64,000 bases of DNA from NCBI GenBank assembly GCA_038233075.1, contig JBBSMQ010000017.1, positions 16,601 to 80,600 of the forward strand. Reading direction: 5' to 3'. This DNA is from Iamia sp038233075. Its GTDB lineage: Bacteria; Actinomycetota; Acidimicrobiia; Acidimicrobiales; Iamiaceae. The notes under the pieces are model-generated. The model had not been told where the DNA came from and did not search any database. It saw only the letters and a list, made by a program, of their open reading frames with translations. Shown here one piece after another: positions 1-8,736 of the stretch (position 1 is its first letter; the number at the start of each line of letters is the position of its first letter). Position numbers and translations under genes: made by a program.

Positions 1-35
1 ACGAACCCGGTGCCCCCGGTGATCAGGACCTTCAC
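1..35 (-). CDS. NAD(P)-dependent epimerase/reductase, N-terminus only (cut by window edge)
   Basis: A GTG at 33-35 on the minus strand opens a frame reading MKVLITGGTGF and then V before the window ends. This is the first beta strand and glycine-rich turn (GGTGF) of an extended short-chain dehydrogenase Rossmann fold. A UDP-galactose 4-epimerase would suit the nearby galactose genes, but eleven residues cannot separate GalE from other epimerases or reductases. No clear Shine-Dalgarno is present. Confidence 0.6.
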   Translation of the reverse strand, partial: MKVLITGGTGF

Positions 36-213
36 GTCAGCGCCCCCGGAAGCGGAGGGCCCTCAGCGCGCATCCGAGGGAGCGACACGCCCAGGATGGA
101 GTCGTCATCGATCGCACCGTACCCGCGGCGTTCGATCCGGCGTCTGTCCTGCCCTCCGGGTCGCGAGGTGGCGTCGCGACGCCCATCGAGGGACAGCGGC
201 CACGTGGCGATCG

Positions 214-219
214 TAGGGT
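214..219 (+). promoter_or_regulatory. -10 element (TAGGGT) of a leaderless promoter
   Basis: TAGGGT matches the actinobacterial TANNNT -10 box and lies 7 nt before the ATG at 227, so the transcript would begin at or near the start codon. The same geometry recurs many times in this window. Confidence 0.5.
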
Positions 220-226
220 CGGGTCG

Positions 227-397
227 ATGTCCGCCGGGCCCGTCGACACCGACCGCGCCCACCTGGCCGGAGCCCCGCTCCCCGTGCCCCCTGGCATCAC
301 CCCCGGCCCGCCCTCGGCCCCGCGTGGGAGGAGCCCGGGGCCCATCCTGGGAGCGGACACCGCCGCCGTCGTGGCCCGGCTCGGAGCGCAGCGGTGA
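227..397 (+). CDS. Small protein (56 aa) translationally coupled to the amidohydrolase
   Basis: The ATG lies 7 nt after a TAGGGT -10 box. The frame encodes 56 residues rich in Pro, Gly and Ala and ends in a TGA that overlaps the GTG start of the next gene (GTGA). Its last residues (PGPILGADTAAVVARLG) resemble the extreme C-terminus of CaiB/BaiF-type CoA-transferases, so it may be a trimmed remnant rather than an independent protein. The resemblance is by eye. The promoter spacing and stop/start overlap are the main support for expression. Confidence 0.4.
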   Translation: MSAGPVDTDRAHLAGAPLPVPPGITPGPPSAPRGRSPGPILGADTAAVVARLGAQR

Positions 398-1806
398 ACC
401 CGTTGCTGCTCCACGACGTCGAGGTCCACCGCCGCCGCGTCGACGTGGCCGTGGAGGGCGGAGCGATCCGCACGATCGCCCCGACGATCACCCGGCGCGC
501 CGGGGTCGAGGTCCTCGATGGGCGCGGCGGGGCTCTCCTCCCGGGGCTCTGGGACCACCACATCCACCTCATGGCCCTGGCCGCCGCCCGGCTGTCGGCC
601 ACCGTCGGCCCCCCGGACGTCACCACCGCCACCGGCTTCGCCGAGGCCCTGCGGGCGGCGGCGGAGGCGACCCCCGCCGGGACCTGGGTCCGGGCCGTGG
701 GCCACCACGAGTCCGTGGGCGGCGACCTCGATCGCGCCGCCCTGGACGAGATCGTCGGTGACCGTCCGGTGCGTGTGCAGCATCGTGGCGGCGCCCTGTG
801 GGTGCTGAGCTCGGCCGCCGTCCGCCGGCTGGACCTCGGCACCGCCGACCTCCCCGGCATCGAGCGCGACGACGCCGGCCGACCGACGGGGCGGGTGTAC
901 GGCGGCGACCGCTGGCTGCGGGACCGCCTCGGCCCGCAGGACCCTCCCGACCTCAGCCAGGTCGGGAGGGCCCTCGCCAGCCGGGGGGTCGTGGGTGTCA
1001 CCGACGCCACGCCTCTGGCGGACAGAGTCGAGCTCGAGCCCCTCGCCGCCGCCCGCCGGACCGGGTCCCTTCCTCAACACCTCATGGTCACCGGCGGCCC
1101 ACCCCTCACCACCGCCACCTTCGGCGACGGCCTCATCCGGGGGCCGGTGAAGATCGTGCTGGCCGACCACGCCCTGCCCGCGCTCGACGACCTCGTCGGG
1201 TGGATCCGCGACGCGCACACCGCGGCGCGCAACGTGGCGGTCCACTGCGTGACCCGGGCGGCCCTCGTCCTGGCGCTGGCCGCCCTGGACGAGGTGGGGG
1301 TGCGGCCCGGGGACCGCATCGAGCACGGGTCGGTCGTGCCCCCCGAGCTGCGCGCCCACCTGGCCCGCGGGGGCCCGGTCGTCGTCACCCAGCCCGGGTT
1401 CGTGCGTCAGCGCGGCGACCAGTACCTGCTCGACGTCGATCCCGACGATCGACCCCACCTGTACCCGTGCCGGACCCTGCTCGCCGCCGGGGTCCCCGTG
1501 GCCGGCTCCACCGACGCGCCCTTCGGCGACGTCGACCCGTGGCGGGCCATGGCCACCGCCGTCGACCGCACCACGGCGGGGGGCGAGGTGCTGGGCTCGG
1601 ACGAGGCGGTGACCGCGGCGCGCGCCCTCCAGCTGTTCCTGGGATCACCCCACCGGCCCGGCGGACCTCCCCGACGCGTGGAGGTCGGGGCCCCGGCCGA
1701 TCTGTGCCTGCTCGCCACCCCTCTCGGCCCGGCACTGGACCTCCCGGCCCACACCGAGGTGCGAGCCACGATCGTGGCCGGGCAGATCGTCCACGACGGC
1801 ACCTGA
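394..1806 (+). CDS. Amidohydrolase family 3 (YtcJ-like) metal-dependent hydrolase
   Basis: A 470-residue protein starting at GTG 394. An N-terminal composite beta-sandwich strand leads into LLPGLWDHHIHL, where the HIH at residues 56-58 is the first metal-binding pair of the amidohydrolase superfamily. Later elements are VAVHCVTRAAL (a metal or substrate histidine) and AGSTDAPFGDVDPWRAM (the catalytic aspartate region of family 3). The C-terminus returns to the sandwich domain (GAPADLCLL, VAGQIVHDG). The family hydrolyses amide or C-N bonds in small molecules; the substrate cannot be read from sequence. It is cytoplasmic, with no signal peptide. It overlaps the upstream 56-aa frame by GTGA and converges on the FGGY kinase. 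Confidence 0.85.
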   Translation: MNPLLLHDVEVHRRRVDVAVEGGAIRTIAPTITRRAGVEVLDGRGGALLPGLWDHHIHLMALAAARLSATVGPPDVTTATGFAEALRAAAEATPAGTWVRAVGHHESVGGDLDRAALDEIVGDRPVRVQHRGGALWVLSSAAVRRLDLGTADLPGIERDDAGRPTGRVYGGDRWLRDRLGPQDPPDLSQVGRALASRGVVGVTDATPLADRVELEPLAAARRTGSLPQHLMVTGGPPLTTATFGDGLIRGPVKIVLADHALPALDDLVGWIRDAHTAARNVAVHCVTRAALVLALAALDEVGVRPGDRIEHGSVVPPELRAHLARGGPVVVTQPGFVRQRGDQYLLDVDPDDRPHLYPCRTLLAAGVPVAGSTDAPFGDVDPWRAMATAVDRTTAGGEVLGSDEAVTAARALQLFLGSPHRPGGPPRRVEVGAPADLCLLATPLGPALDLPAHTEVRATIVAGQIVHDGT

Positions 1807-1903
1807 GCGGAGGCGACGGGGCCGCCGCCGAGAGCGGCACCGGCCGGGCGCCCGGGGCCGTCGAGACCGACACCGACGGGAGCGGCGCGTCGAGCGGCAG
1901 AGC

Positions 1904-3475
1904 TCAGCGCCGGCGCGCGCCCATGCGGTGGAACAGGCGACGGTTGCGCGTGACGGCCTCGGCGAGGTGACCGGCCCGGTCCTCGTAGAGCGACGCCAGC
2001 TCCGGATCGGGCTCGAAGACCTGCCGGACCCGGGGGATGGTGGCCACCTCGTCGATGCCCACCAACCCGAGGCGCTCCAGAGCGAACAGGCCGACGCCCA
2101 GGCTGTTGGCGTGGCTCGCCTCGTCGAGCTGGTGGACGGGGACGCCGAGGACGTCGGCCATGATCTGTGACCAGAGCTCGGACCGGGCCCCGCCGCCGTA
2201 GAAGGTGAAGTGGGAGATCTCCCGCTTGGCGAAGCTCTCGACCGGACCCCGCAGCCGTCGGAGGTTGAGGGCCACGCCCTCGAAGACGGCCCGGGCCAGG
2301 TCGGCCCGGGTGGTGCCCCGCCCCACGTTGAGGAACCCACCCCGCACCTTCCCGTCGGCGGTGGGAGCCAACGAACCCCGCAGCCACGGGAGGTACAGCA
2401 CTCCGCCCGCACCGGGTGACGAGGTGGCGGCGACCTCGTTGAGGGCGGCGTAGGCGGCCTCGGGCCGCGGACCGGTGCCGAGCGCATCGTCGGGGTAGAC
2501 GACGTGATCGAGGAAGTGGTCGACGCCGACGCCGGCCACGCCGTTCTCCGCCGTCACCAGGAAGGTGCCGCCCAGCGGGCTGGGGACGGTGAAGATCGTC
2601 GTGCGGGGGTTGGTCTTCTTCCTGGCCACATGGGTGACGATCACCCCCGAGGTCCCGAGCGCCAACCCCGCGTGGGTGCCGGTGAAGGCGCCGGCGGCCA
2701 CGGCGCCGGCCTGGGTGTCGTTGATGCCGCTCAGCACCGGCGTCGACGGAAGCAGGCCGAGCGCGTCGGCGACATCCGGAAGCAGGGTGCCGACCTCGGA
2801 GCCGACGGGGACGAGGTCGGGCAGCTTCTCGGCATCGATGTGGGACCGAGCGACCAGACCTGGGTCCCAGTCGACCGCGCCCAGCGTGCGGTTGTCGGTC
2901 AGCAGCATCATGTAGGCGCTGCACTGGTTGGCGGTGGCCCGTCCGGTGAGCCGGAGGGCGAGGTAGTCCATGGGTTCGAGGAACGCCGCCGTCCGCTCGT
3001 AGAGGTCGGGCCGAGCGTGGCGGAACCAGCGCATGTGGGCCAGCGACATCCCGCCCTCGATCGGGGGGAGGCCGTGGACGCGGAGCCAGTGGAGCAGGGC
3101 CACCGGGGAGTCCCGCCCCGGGGCACTCGGAAGCCGGGCCAGGCGCTTGGGCGCACCTCGCCCATCGAGCCACAGGACCATGTCGGCCACGTGATCGCCG
3201 CGGGCGTCGACGGCCACGATCGAGGAGTACTGGCTGGAGGGGACCACCGCAACCACCTCCCGGCGATCCACGTCCGCCGCCGCCAGAGCCCGGGTCACGC
3301 TGTCGAGGGTGGCCCGCCAGACCTCCGCAGGGTCCTGCTCAGCACCGCCGTCGGCGGTGAACCGGATGGTCAGGGGGGCCTGGCCCGACCCGACGACGCG
3401 CCCGTCATCCCGGACGACGGCCGCCTTGGGCCCGCTGGTGCCGAGGTCGATGGTCAGGACGTGGCGCTCGGTCAC
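1904..3475 (-). CDS. FGGY-family carbohydrate kinase (xylulokinase-like)
   Basis: A 523-residue sugar kinase with GTG start at 3475. The N-terminal ATPase domain begins TIDLGTSGPKAAVV (phosphate-binding loop, about residues 8-21). SGINDTQAGAVAAG and LALGTSGVIV form the inter-domain and second nucleotide region, and YGGGARSELWSQIMADVLGVPV is the FGGY-C adenosine motif. It phosphorylates a ketose, polyol or related sugar in the cytoplasm; the specificity is unknown. It is the last gene of the minus-strand lacZ-galT-galK run, 144 nt after galK. A second, more typical xylulokinase lies at 36.7 kb next to xylA, so this copy probably serves another sugar. Confidence 0.88.
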   Translation of the reverse strand: MTERHVLTIDLGTSGPKAAVVRDDGRVVGSGQAPLTIRFTADGGAEQDPAEVWRATLDSVTRALAAADVDRREVVAVVPSSQYSSIVAVDARGDHVADMVLWLDGRGAPKRLARLPSAPGRDSPVALLHWLRVHGLPPIEGGMSLAHMRWFRHARPDLYERTAAFLEPMDYLALRLTGRATANQCSAYMMLLTDNRTLGAVDWDPGLVARSHIDAEKLPDLVPVGSEVGTLLPDVADALGLLPSTPVLSGINDTQAGAVAAGAFTGTHAGLALGTSGVIVTHVARKKTNPRTTIFTVPSPLGGTFLVTAENGVAGVGVDHFLDHVVYPDDALGTGPRPEAAYAALNEVAATSSPGAGGVLYLPWLRGSLAPTADGKVRGGFLNVGRGTTRADLARAVFEGVALNLRRLRGPVESFAKREISHFTFYGGGARSELWSQIMADVLGVPVHQLDEASHANSLGVGLFALERLGLVGIDEVATIPRVRQVFEPDPELASLYEDRAGHLAEAVTRNRRLFHRMGARRR

Positions 3476-3619
3476 TGGCGCACCCTCAGGCGGTCCACAG
3501 CAGCATCGGTCTTCCTCGTGTGCATGGCGTCGTCATGTTCCTACACGGGGGATCGTCGCGTCCCCCGGAGGACCCTCGGCCACGGATGGGTTCGGCCTCC
3601 ATGGGACGGTGTCGACGGA

Positions 3620-4615
3620 TCAGCCGAGCCGGCCACCGCCATCCACGGCGCGCAACACCCACCCCTCGTCGAGGGCGCCGGGCTCGCACAGGGCGACAGC
3701 GCAGCCACCGAAGCCGGCGCCGGTGAGGCGGGCGCCGATGACGCCGGGGGTGGCCTGCAGGCGGTCGACGAGGGCATCGAGGGTGGGGGTCGACACCTCG
3801 AAGTCGTCGCGGAGGGAGCGGTGGCTCTCGGCCAGGAGGGCGCCGAGGGCGGCACGGTCGTCGGCCCGGAGGGCGGCGGCCAAGGACGCCACCCGGGCCT
3901 CCTCGGTGACCACGTGGCGAGCCCGACGCCGAGCCTCGGGGTCGCTCAGGTCGTCCACCTCGGCCCGGGTGGCGTGTCGCAGCGGCCCGATCTCGGCCGC
4001 CGCCCGCTCGCAGGCGGCCCGGCGCTCGGCGTAGGCCGAACCGGCGAGGGCACGGGGCTCACCGCAGTGGACGGCGACGACCTCGATCCCCGGGGGCAGG
4101 GCGACGGGTTCGACGGTCAACGTGGTGCAGTCGATCAGCACCGCGTGACCGGCGACGCCGGCCGCCGAGGCCATCTGGTCCATGACCCCGCAGGGAACGC
4201 CGGAGGCCTGCTGCTCGGCTCGATGGCAGGCGAGGGCTAGGTCGGTCGCCGTCCCGCTGAAGCCGAGGGCGAGGGCCACGGCCACCTCCAGCGCCGCGCT
4301 GGAGGACAGCCCGGCGCCGACCGGGAGCGTGGTGCTCACCGTCCCCCGGCCGCCGATGGCGGGACGGATCTCGGCCACCACGCCGGCGACGTAGCGGGCC
4401 CAGGCCGGGTCGACGGCGGCGGGGTCGGTGATGTCGAGAGCCACGAGCGCGGGATCGGCCTCGTCGGCCGAGGCCAGCGTGACCACGTCGCCGCCGGGCT
4501 CGAGCTCCACCGTGGTGCCCAGGTGGACGGCCATGGGCAGGACCGAGCCGCCGACGATGTCGGTGTACTCACCGATCAGGTTCACCCGTCCCGGCGCGAA
4601 GGACCGCACGGTCAC
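3620..4615 (-). CDS. galK: Galactokinase
   Basis: GHMP-family kinase that phosphorylates galactose to galactose-1-phosphate, the first step of the Leloir pathway. All three GHMP motifs are visible: GRVNLIGEYTD (residues 9-19, galactokinase signature), PVGAGLSSSAALEVA (phosphate loop) and TGAGFGGCAVAL near the C-terminus. I place the start at the GTG at 4615 because the signature then falls at the usual distance; the 76 upstream codons in the same frame are low-complexity Arg/Pro sequence. At 331 residues it is somewhat shorter than E. coli GalK. It lies 121 nt after galT on the same strand. Confidence 0.93.
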   Translation of the reverse strand: MTVRSFAPGRVNLIGEYTDIVGGSVLPMAVHLGTTVELEPGGDVVTLASADEADPALVALDITDPAAVDPAWARYVAGVVAEIRPAIGGRGTVSTTLPVGAGLSSSAALEVAVALALGFSGTATDLALACHRAEQQASGVPCGVMDQMASAAGVAGHAVLIDCTTLTVEPVALPPGIEVVAVHCGEPRALAGSAYAERRAACERAAAEIGPLRHATRAEVDDLSDPEARRRARHVVTEEARVASLAAALRADDRAALGALLAESHRSLRDDFEVSTPTLDALVDRLQATPGVIGARLTGAGFGGCAVALCEPGALDEGWVLRAVDGGGRLG

Positions 4616-4736
4616 GGGATCGCCTGCCCCTCGCCGGTCTCGCCGGCGACCCGGACGGTTCTCGCCCGGTCGGGTCGCACCCCGCGCCGCCCCTTCCCGC
4701 CCGGCCGGAGCGATCGGTGATGAGGGAGCGATGGCA

Positions 4737-5663
4737 TCAGGCGTCTCGCAGGGTGCCGGCGGCATCCGGGGGGAGGACGGGGTTGAAGAAGACACCGCTG
4801 CCCAGCTCGCCCGAGGCCACGAAGCGGGTCGTCTCGGGCGCACGCAGCAGGGGAGCGACGTGGGCGTGGACGTGGGCCCCGGACCACTCCCGACCGTCGG
4901 TGGGGCGTTGGTGCCACCACCACATCAGCGGCATGGGCGCGTCGAACAGCCGGTCCAGGCGACCGAACACCTCGACCAGCAGTGCGGCCAGCTCGCCGTG
5001 GGCAGGGGTGGCGGCGGGCAGATCGGCCAGGTGGTCAGTGGGGGCGATGACCAACGCGTAGGGCCAGGTGGCGGCGGCCGGCACCCAGGCCCGCCAGCCG
5101 CCGACGGTGGCCACCAGGCGGTCACCCGGGTCCTCACCGCAGAGCACGCAGGGCGCGGACCCGGCGCCGTCGAGCTCGGCCCGGGCCGCCGGCGGCACCT
5201 CGCCGAAGGCGTAGATCTGGCCGTGGGGATGGGCGATGGTGGCCCCCACCTCCGGGCCGCGGTTCTCGAACACGAGCACGTAGGCGACGTCGGGCCGAGC
5301 GCCGAGGGCCGCGGTGCGCTCGGCCCACAGCTCCACCACCTGACGCACCCGCGCCGGGGGCAGCGAGCCCAGGGTCACGTCGTGCTCGGGCGCGTAGAGG
5401 ACGACCTCGGCCCGCCCACCGGGCAGGGGCGGCCAACGGTTGGGGAACCAGCGCACATCGTAGGGCTCAGGTGCCTCCCGCCCGCCGGGGCAGAACGGGC
5501 AGCCGTCGGACGGCAGGTTCGGCCGGGACTGGCGGCCCCCCACCAGCACGACCTGGTCGCCGGTGAGGGCATCGATCCGGGTCTCGATCGTGGGATCGGT
5601 CGACGCTCCGGGAGGTCCGGGCGAATCCTCGGGACGGGACGCGCCGGACTCGGGAAGGGTCAT
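4737..5663 (-). CDS. galT: Galactose-1-phosphate uridylyltransferase
   Basis: A 308-residue GalT, exchanging galactose-1-phosphate with UDP-glucose. CPFC at residues 55-58 and a second CVLC pair are zinc-binding positions; AHPHGQIY holds the HPH active site (H147 is the expected uridylylated histidine). The C-terminal half contains the second HIT-like fold with HVHAHVAPLLR. The start overlaps the end of lacZ, so the two are probably translationally coupled. Length is close to other actinobacterial GalT proteins. Confidence 0.94.
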   Translation of the reverse strand: MTLPESGASRPEDSPGPPGASTDPTIETRIDALTGDQVVLVGGRQSRPNLPSDGCPFCPGGREAPEPYDVRWFPNRWPPLPGGRAEVVLYAPEHDVTLGSLPPARVRQVVELWAERTAALGARPDVAYVLVFENRGPEVGATIAHPHGQIYAFGEVPPAARAELDGAGSAPCVLCGEDPGDRLVATVGGWRAWVPAAATWPYALVIAPTDHLADLPAATPAHGELAALLVEVFGRLDRLFDAPMPLMWWWHQRPTDGREWSGAHVHAHVAPLLRAPETTRFVASGELGSGVFFNPVLPPDAAGTLRDA

Positions 5664-8602
5664 CAGCGCAGCCGGTAGGACCAGGAGTAGCGGCCCGGGC
5701 CGACCCGGTGGGCGGGCGCGACGTCGGGGCCGACGGCGCCCGAGCCCACCCCCCGGTGCCCGGCGTCGATCCAGAGGTAGCAGTCGTCGCGGACGGGCAG
5801 GTCCTCGAGGTGGTCGGCATCGGCCACCTCCTCATCGGTCCAGCGCGACACGGTGACGTCCAGATCGTCCAGGTGGTCCACTACCAGCAGGGGCGCACCG
5901 GAGGCGTCGAGGAACCGGAGCCAGCGGACGTCGGTGCGGTTGCCGCTGGCCTGGGGGTGCACGTAGGGCACGGGCCAGTCGTCGACGGGCGTGAACCACC
6001 ACCCGACCCGCGTGCTCTGCCGGCGGTCTGAATAGCCCTCGTGCGGGCCCCGCCCGAGCCACTCGACGGTGTGCATGCCGGGCCCCAGCCGCAGGCGCAC
6101 CCCGACGCGGGGGATGTCGTCGAGACCGTCGGGCACCTGCAACCGGTGGACGACGTGCTGACCCCCGCCCTCGGCCGGGGTGACGTCGGTGACGAGGTCG
6201 GTGAGAGCCGAACCGTCGCGCAGGCCCATCGCCTCCCAGCGCGCCGCGTGGCGCGTGCCCACCGCGGGGCCGAAGGTCTCATTGTCGATGGGGGCTCGCC
6301 ACAGGGCGAGGGTGGGGTCGAGCTGGTCCAGGTCCCGGTGCTGCTCCGGGGCCGGGCCGAGGGCCGCGGCCAGCCCCGGGTGGCGGGCCACCTCGGCCTG
6401 TTCCCAGGCAACGATGTGCCCGGCGCGCCCCCAGGGGAGATCGTCGGCGGTGCGCAGCGTCAGGGTCAGCTGGGCCGCCTGGCCCGGCTGCAGGGCCAGC
6501 TCCGGAATGGGCAGGCGGACCTCGGTGGTGGCGCCCGCGGCGCAGTCGAGGGGATCGAGCCGGCCCGACGCCACCACTGTGCCGTCGACGTCGACGGACC
6601 AGGTCGGTACCAGCCAGGCCAGGTCGACGAAGGCGTGCTCGTTGTGCACCGAGAGCAGGCCCCGGGCCGGATCGAGGGCGATGATGCGCACGGGGGCCAC
6701 GACCTTGGCCATCTCCAGCAACGAGGGGTGCGGGGTGCGATCGGCGGCCACCAGGCCGTTGCAGCAGAAGGGTCCGTCGTGGGGGTCGTCACCGAAGTCG
6801 CCGCCGTAGGCCAGGCGCTCGGTGCCGTCACCGGTGACCTGCACCAGCGCCTGGTCGACCCAGTCCCAGGCGAAGCCGCCCTGCAGACCCGGGTGGGTTC
6901 GGATGGCGTGCCAGTAGTCATCGAGACCCCCGCACGAGTTGCCCATGGCGTGGATGTACTCACACATCACCAGTGGTCGGTCGGGGGTGGCGCGGGTGGC
7001 CCAGGCCACGATGTCGTCGACCCCGGGGTACATGGGGGCGATCACGTCGGACTCCGGGGTGGGCCGTGCCAGCAGCTCGCCCATCTCGGGGAAGGTGCCG
7101 GCGACGATGTCGCTGAACATGTTGAAGCCGATGCCGCCCTCGTAGTGGACCGGGCGGGAGGGGTCGTAGGCCCGCAGCCACTCGGCCGCGGCGCGCTGCA
7201 CGGCGGCGGTGCCGCTCTCGTTGCCGAGCGACCACATGATCACCGAGGGGTGGGCCTTGTCGCGCTGGGCCATGCGCACGACCCGTTCCAGGATCGGCCC
7301 GACCCACACCGGATCCTGGGTCAGGCTCCGGAGGTAGGCGTGGCTCTCCACGTCGGCCTCGTCCACCACGTACATGCCGAGGCGGTCGCAGACGTCGTAG
7401 AGGTGGCTGTCGTTGGGGTAGTGCGAGGTCCGCACCGCGTTGAGCCCGTGGCGCTTCATGAGCACGATGTCGCGCTCGATCGACGCCGGGGCGACGGCCT
7501 TGCCCCGACGGGCGTCGTGGTCGTGGCGGTTGACCCCCTTGATGAGGACCGCACGGCCGTTGACCCGCAGCTCGGCCCCGACCACCTCGACCCGACGGAA
7601 CCCGACGGCCACGGTCACCTCGTCGACCACCTCCCCGGCGGCGTCGACGAGGGTGACGGTGAGGTCGTGGAGGTTCGGCGTCTCGGCCGTCCACGGCACG
7701 ACCGCCGGCACGTCGAGGGCGAAGGTGGCACCCCGCCCGGCGAACACCATCCAGTTCACCATCTCGTCGCTGGGGTGCTCGAAGTGGACCGCCTCGCTGA
7801 CCTGCTGGTCGCCGAGGGCCGCCCGGACCGTCCAGTCCTTCGGGCCGGCCCCGTCGGCCTCCACCCGGACCCGGGCGCTCAGGTGGCCATCACCGGTGAC
7901 CGGATTCCAGTCCGCGACGGGGTGGACATCGGCCAGGCGCACCGGCGGTGTGGCGAACAGGCTGACCGAGCGGTGGAGCCCGGCATGGTGCCAGTGGTCC
8001 TGGTCCTCCAGGTAGGTGGCATCGGACCACCGCACGACCGTGAGGGCCAGGGCGAAGGGGCGGCCCGGCTCGACGAGGGCGGTGAGGTCCCACTCCTGGG
8101 GCAGGCGGGAGTCCTTGCCCATGCCGACGGCCACGCCGTCGACGTGCACGTACAGCACCGTCTCCGCTCCACCCACGTGGAGGACGATCCGCCGCCCCCG
8201 CCAGCCCTCGGGGACGGTGACGGTGCGGCGGTGCACACCCGTGGGGTTGGCATCGGGCACGCGGGGCGGCGGGCCCGGGAACGGCATCTGCACGTTGGTG
8301 TACTGGGGTCGGTCGAAGCCCTGCATCGTCCAGCAGCCGGGCACCTCGACGCGGGCCCAGCCGTCGACGGGCCCGTCGAGGTCGGTGGCTCGAACATCCT
8401 CGGGCCGCGCCCGCAGCAGGAAGTCCCATGGTCCGTCCAGGACCAGAATCTCGGATCGGGCGAGCGGGGTCGCCATGGCCTCTCGACCGAAGCCCGTCGC
8501 CTCGGGCCGGGCCCAGGACCGGGGGCCGAACGCGTCGAGCGGGAGGGGGGTCGATGCCGGCTCGGGGACCACGCTGCGCAGTCTGGCCCAGCACTGCGCC
8601 AC
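5663..8602 (-). CDS. lacZ: Beta-galactosidase, glycoside hydrolase family 2
   Basis: A 979-residue LacZ-type enzyme hydrolysing lactose and other beta-galactosides. Domain order is sugar-binding jelly roll, immunoglobulin-like domain, TIM barrel, second Ig domain, C-terminal beta-sandwich. The TIM barrel carries the acid/base E462 in MWSLGNESG and the nucleophile E548 in MCEYIHAMGNSCGG, close to the E. coli positions. There is no signal peptide, so lactose must be imported, yet no permease is seen here. The exact start is uncertain: several in-frame GTG codons follow 8602, and the conserved part begins about 45 residues in. First gene of the lacZ-galT-galK-kinase run. Confidence 0.94.
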   Translation of the reverse strand: MAQCWARLRSVVPEPASTPLPLDAFGPRSWARPEATGFGREAMATPLARSEILVLDGPWDFLLRARPEDVRATDLDGPVDGWARVEVPGCWTMQGFDRPQYTNVQMPFPGPPPRVPDANPTGVHRRTVTVPEGWRGRRIVLHVGGAETVLYVHVDGVAVGMGKDSRLPQEWDLTALVEPGRPFALALTVVRWSDATYLEDQDHWHHAGLHRSVSLFATPPVRLADVHPVADWNPVTGDGHLSARVRVEADGAGPKDWTVRAALGDQQVSEAVHFEHPSDEMVNWMVFAGRGATFALDVPAVVPWTAETPNLHDLTVTLVDAAGEVVDEVTVAVGFRRVEVVGAELRVNGRAVLIKGVNRHDHDARRGKAVAPASIERDIVLMKRHGLNAVRTSHYPNDSHLYDVCDRLGMYVVDEADVESHAYLRSLTQDPVWVGPILERVVRMAQRDKAHPSVIMWSLGNESGTAAVQRAAAEWLRAYDPSRPVHYEGGIGFNMFSDIVAGTFPEMGELLARPTPESDVIAPMYPGVDDIVAWATRATPDRPLVMCEYIHAMGNSCGGLDDYWHAIRTHPGLQGGFAWDWVDQALVQVTGDGTERLAYGGDFGDDPHDGPFCCNGLVAADRTPHPSLLEMAKVVAPVRIIALDPARGLLSVHNEHAFVDLAWLVPTWSVDVDGTVVASGRLDPLDCAAGATTEVRLPIPELALQPGQAAQLTLTLRTADDLPWGRAGHIVAWEQAEVARHPGLAAALGPAPEQHRDLDQLDPTLALWRAPIDNETFGPAVGTRHAARWEAMGLRDGSALTDLVTDVTPAEGGGQHVVHRLQVPDGLDDIPRVGVRLRLGPGMHTVEWLGRGPHEGYSDRRQSTRVGWWFTPVDDWPVPYVHPQASGNRTDVRWLRFLDASGAPLLVVDHLDDLDVTVSRWTDEEVADADHLEDLPVRDDCYLWIDAGHRGVGSGAVGPDVAPAHRVGPGRYSWSYRLR

Positions 8603-8678
8603 CGCGCCCCGACGCTGGTGGCGCGGGAGGGCGCCGACGAATGTGACCTGTCTCTGTCGCGTAGCAGCGCTGGGGGCC

Positions 8679-8684
8679 TAGAGT
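8679..8684 (+). promoter_or_regulatory. Probable -10 box (TAGAGT) for the SGNH lipoprotein gene
   Basis: TAGAGT fits the -10 consensus and sits about 50 nt before the GTG at 8737, which has its own Shine-Dalgarno (GAGGGGGAG). No convincing -35 is visible. Confidence 0.35.
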
Positions 8685-8736
8685 GGAGCCACTGCCGTGT
8701 CGGTCGTCACGCCGACCCGAACCCGAGGGGGAGCCA

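Noticed and set aside
37..1458. 473-residue open frame opposite the amidohydrolase
   Set aside because: It is an antisense shadow caused by high third-position GC; it lacks family motifs, while the plus strand has the full amidohydrolase pattern.
3486..3540. Possible leader peptide (MTTPCTRGRPMLLWTA) upstream of the FGGY kinase
   Set aside because: It could be a leaderless upstream frame, but it has no sugar-specific codons, hairpin or terminator, so nothing supports attenuation.
7110..7123. AACATGTT sequence resembling a KstR half-site pair
   Set aside because: It is inside lacZ coding sequence and fails the flanking T/A positions of the KstR consensus.
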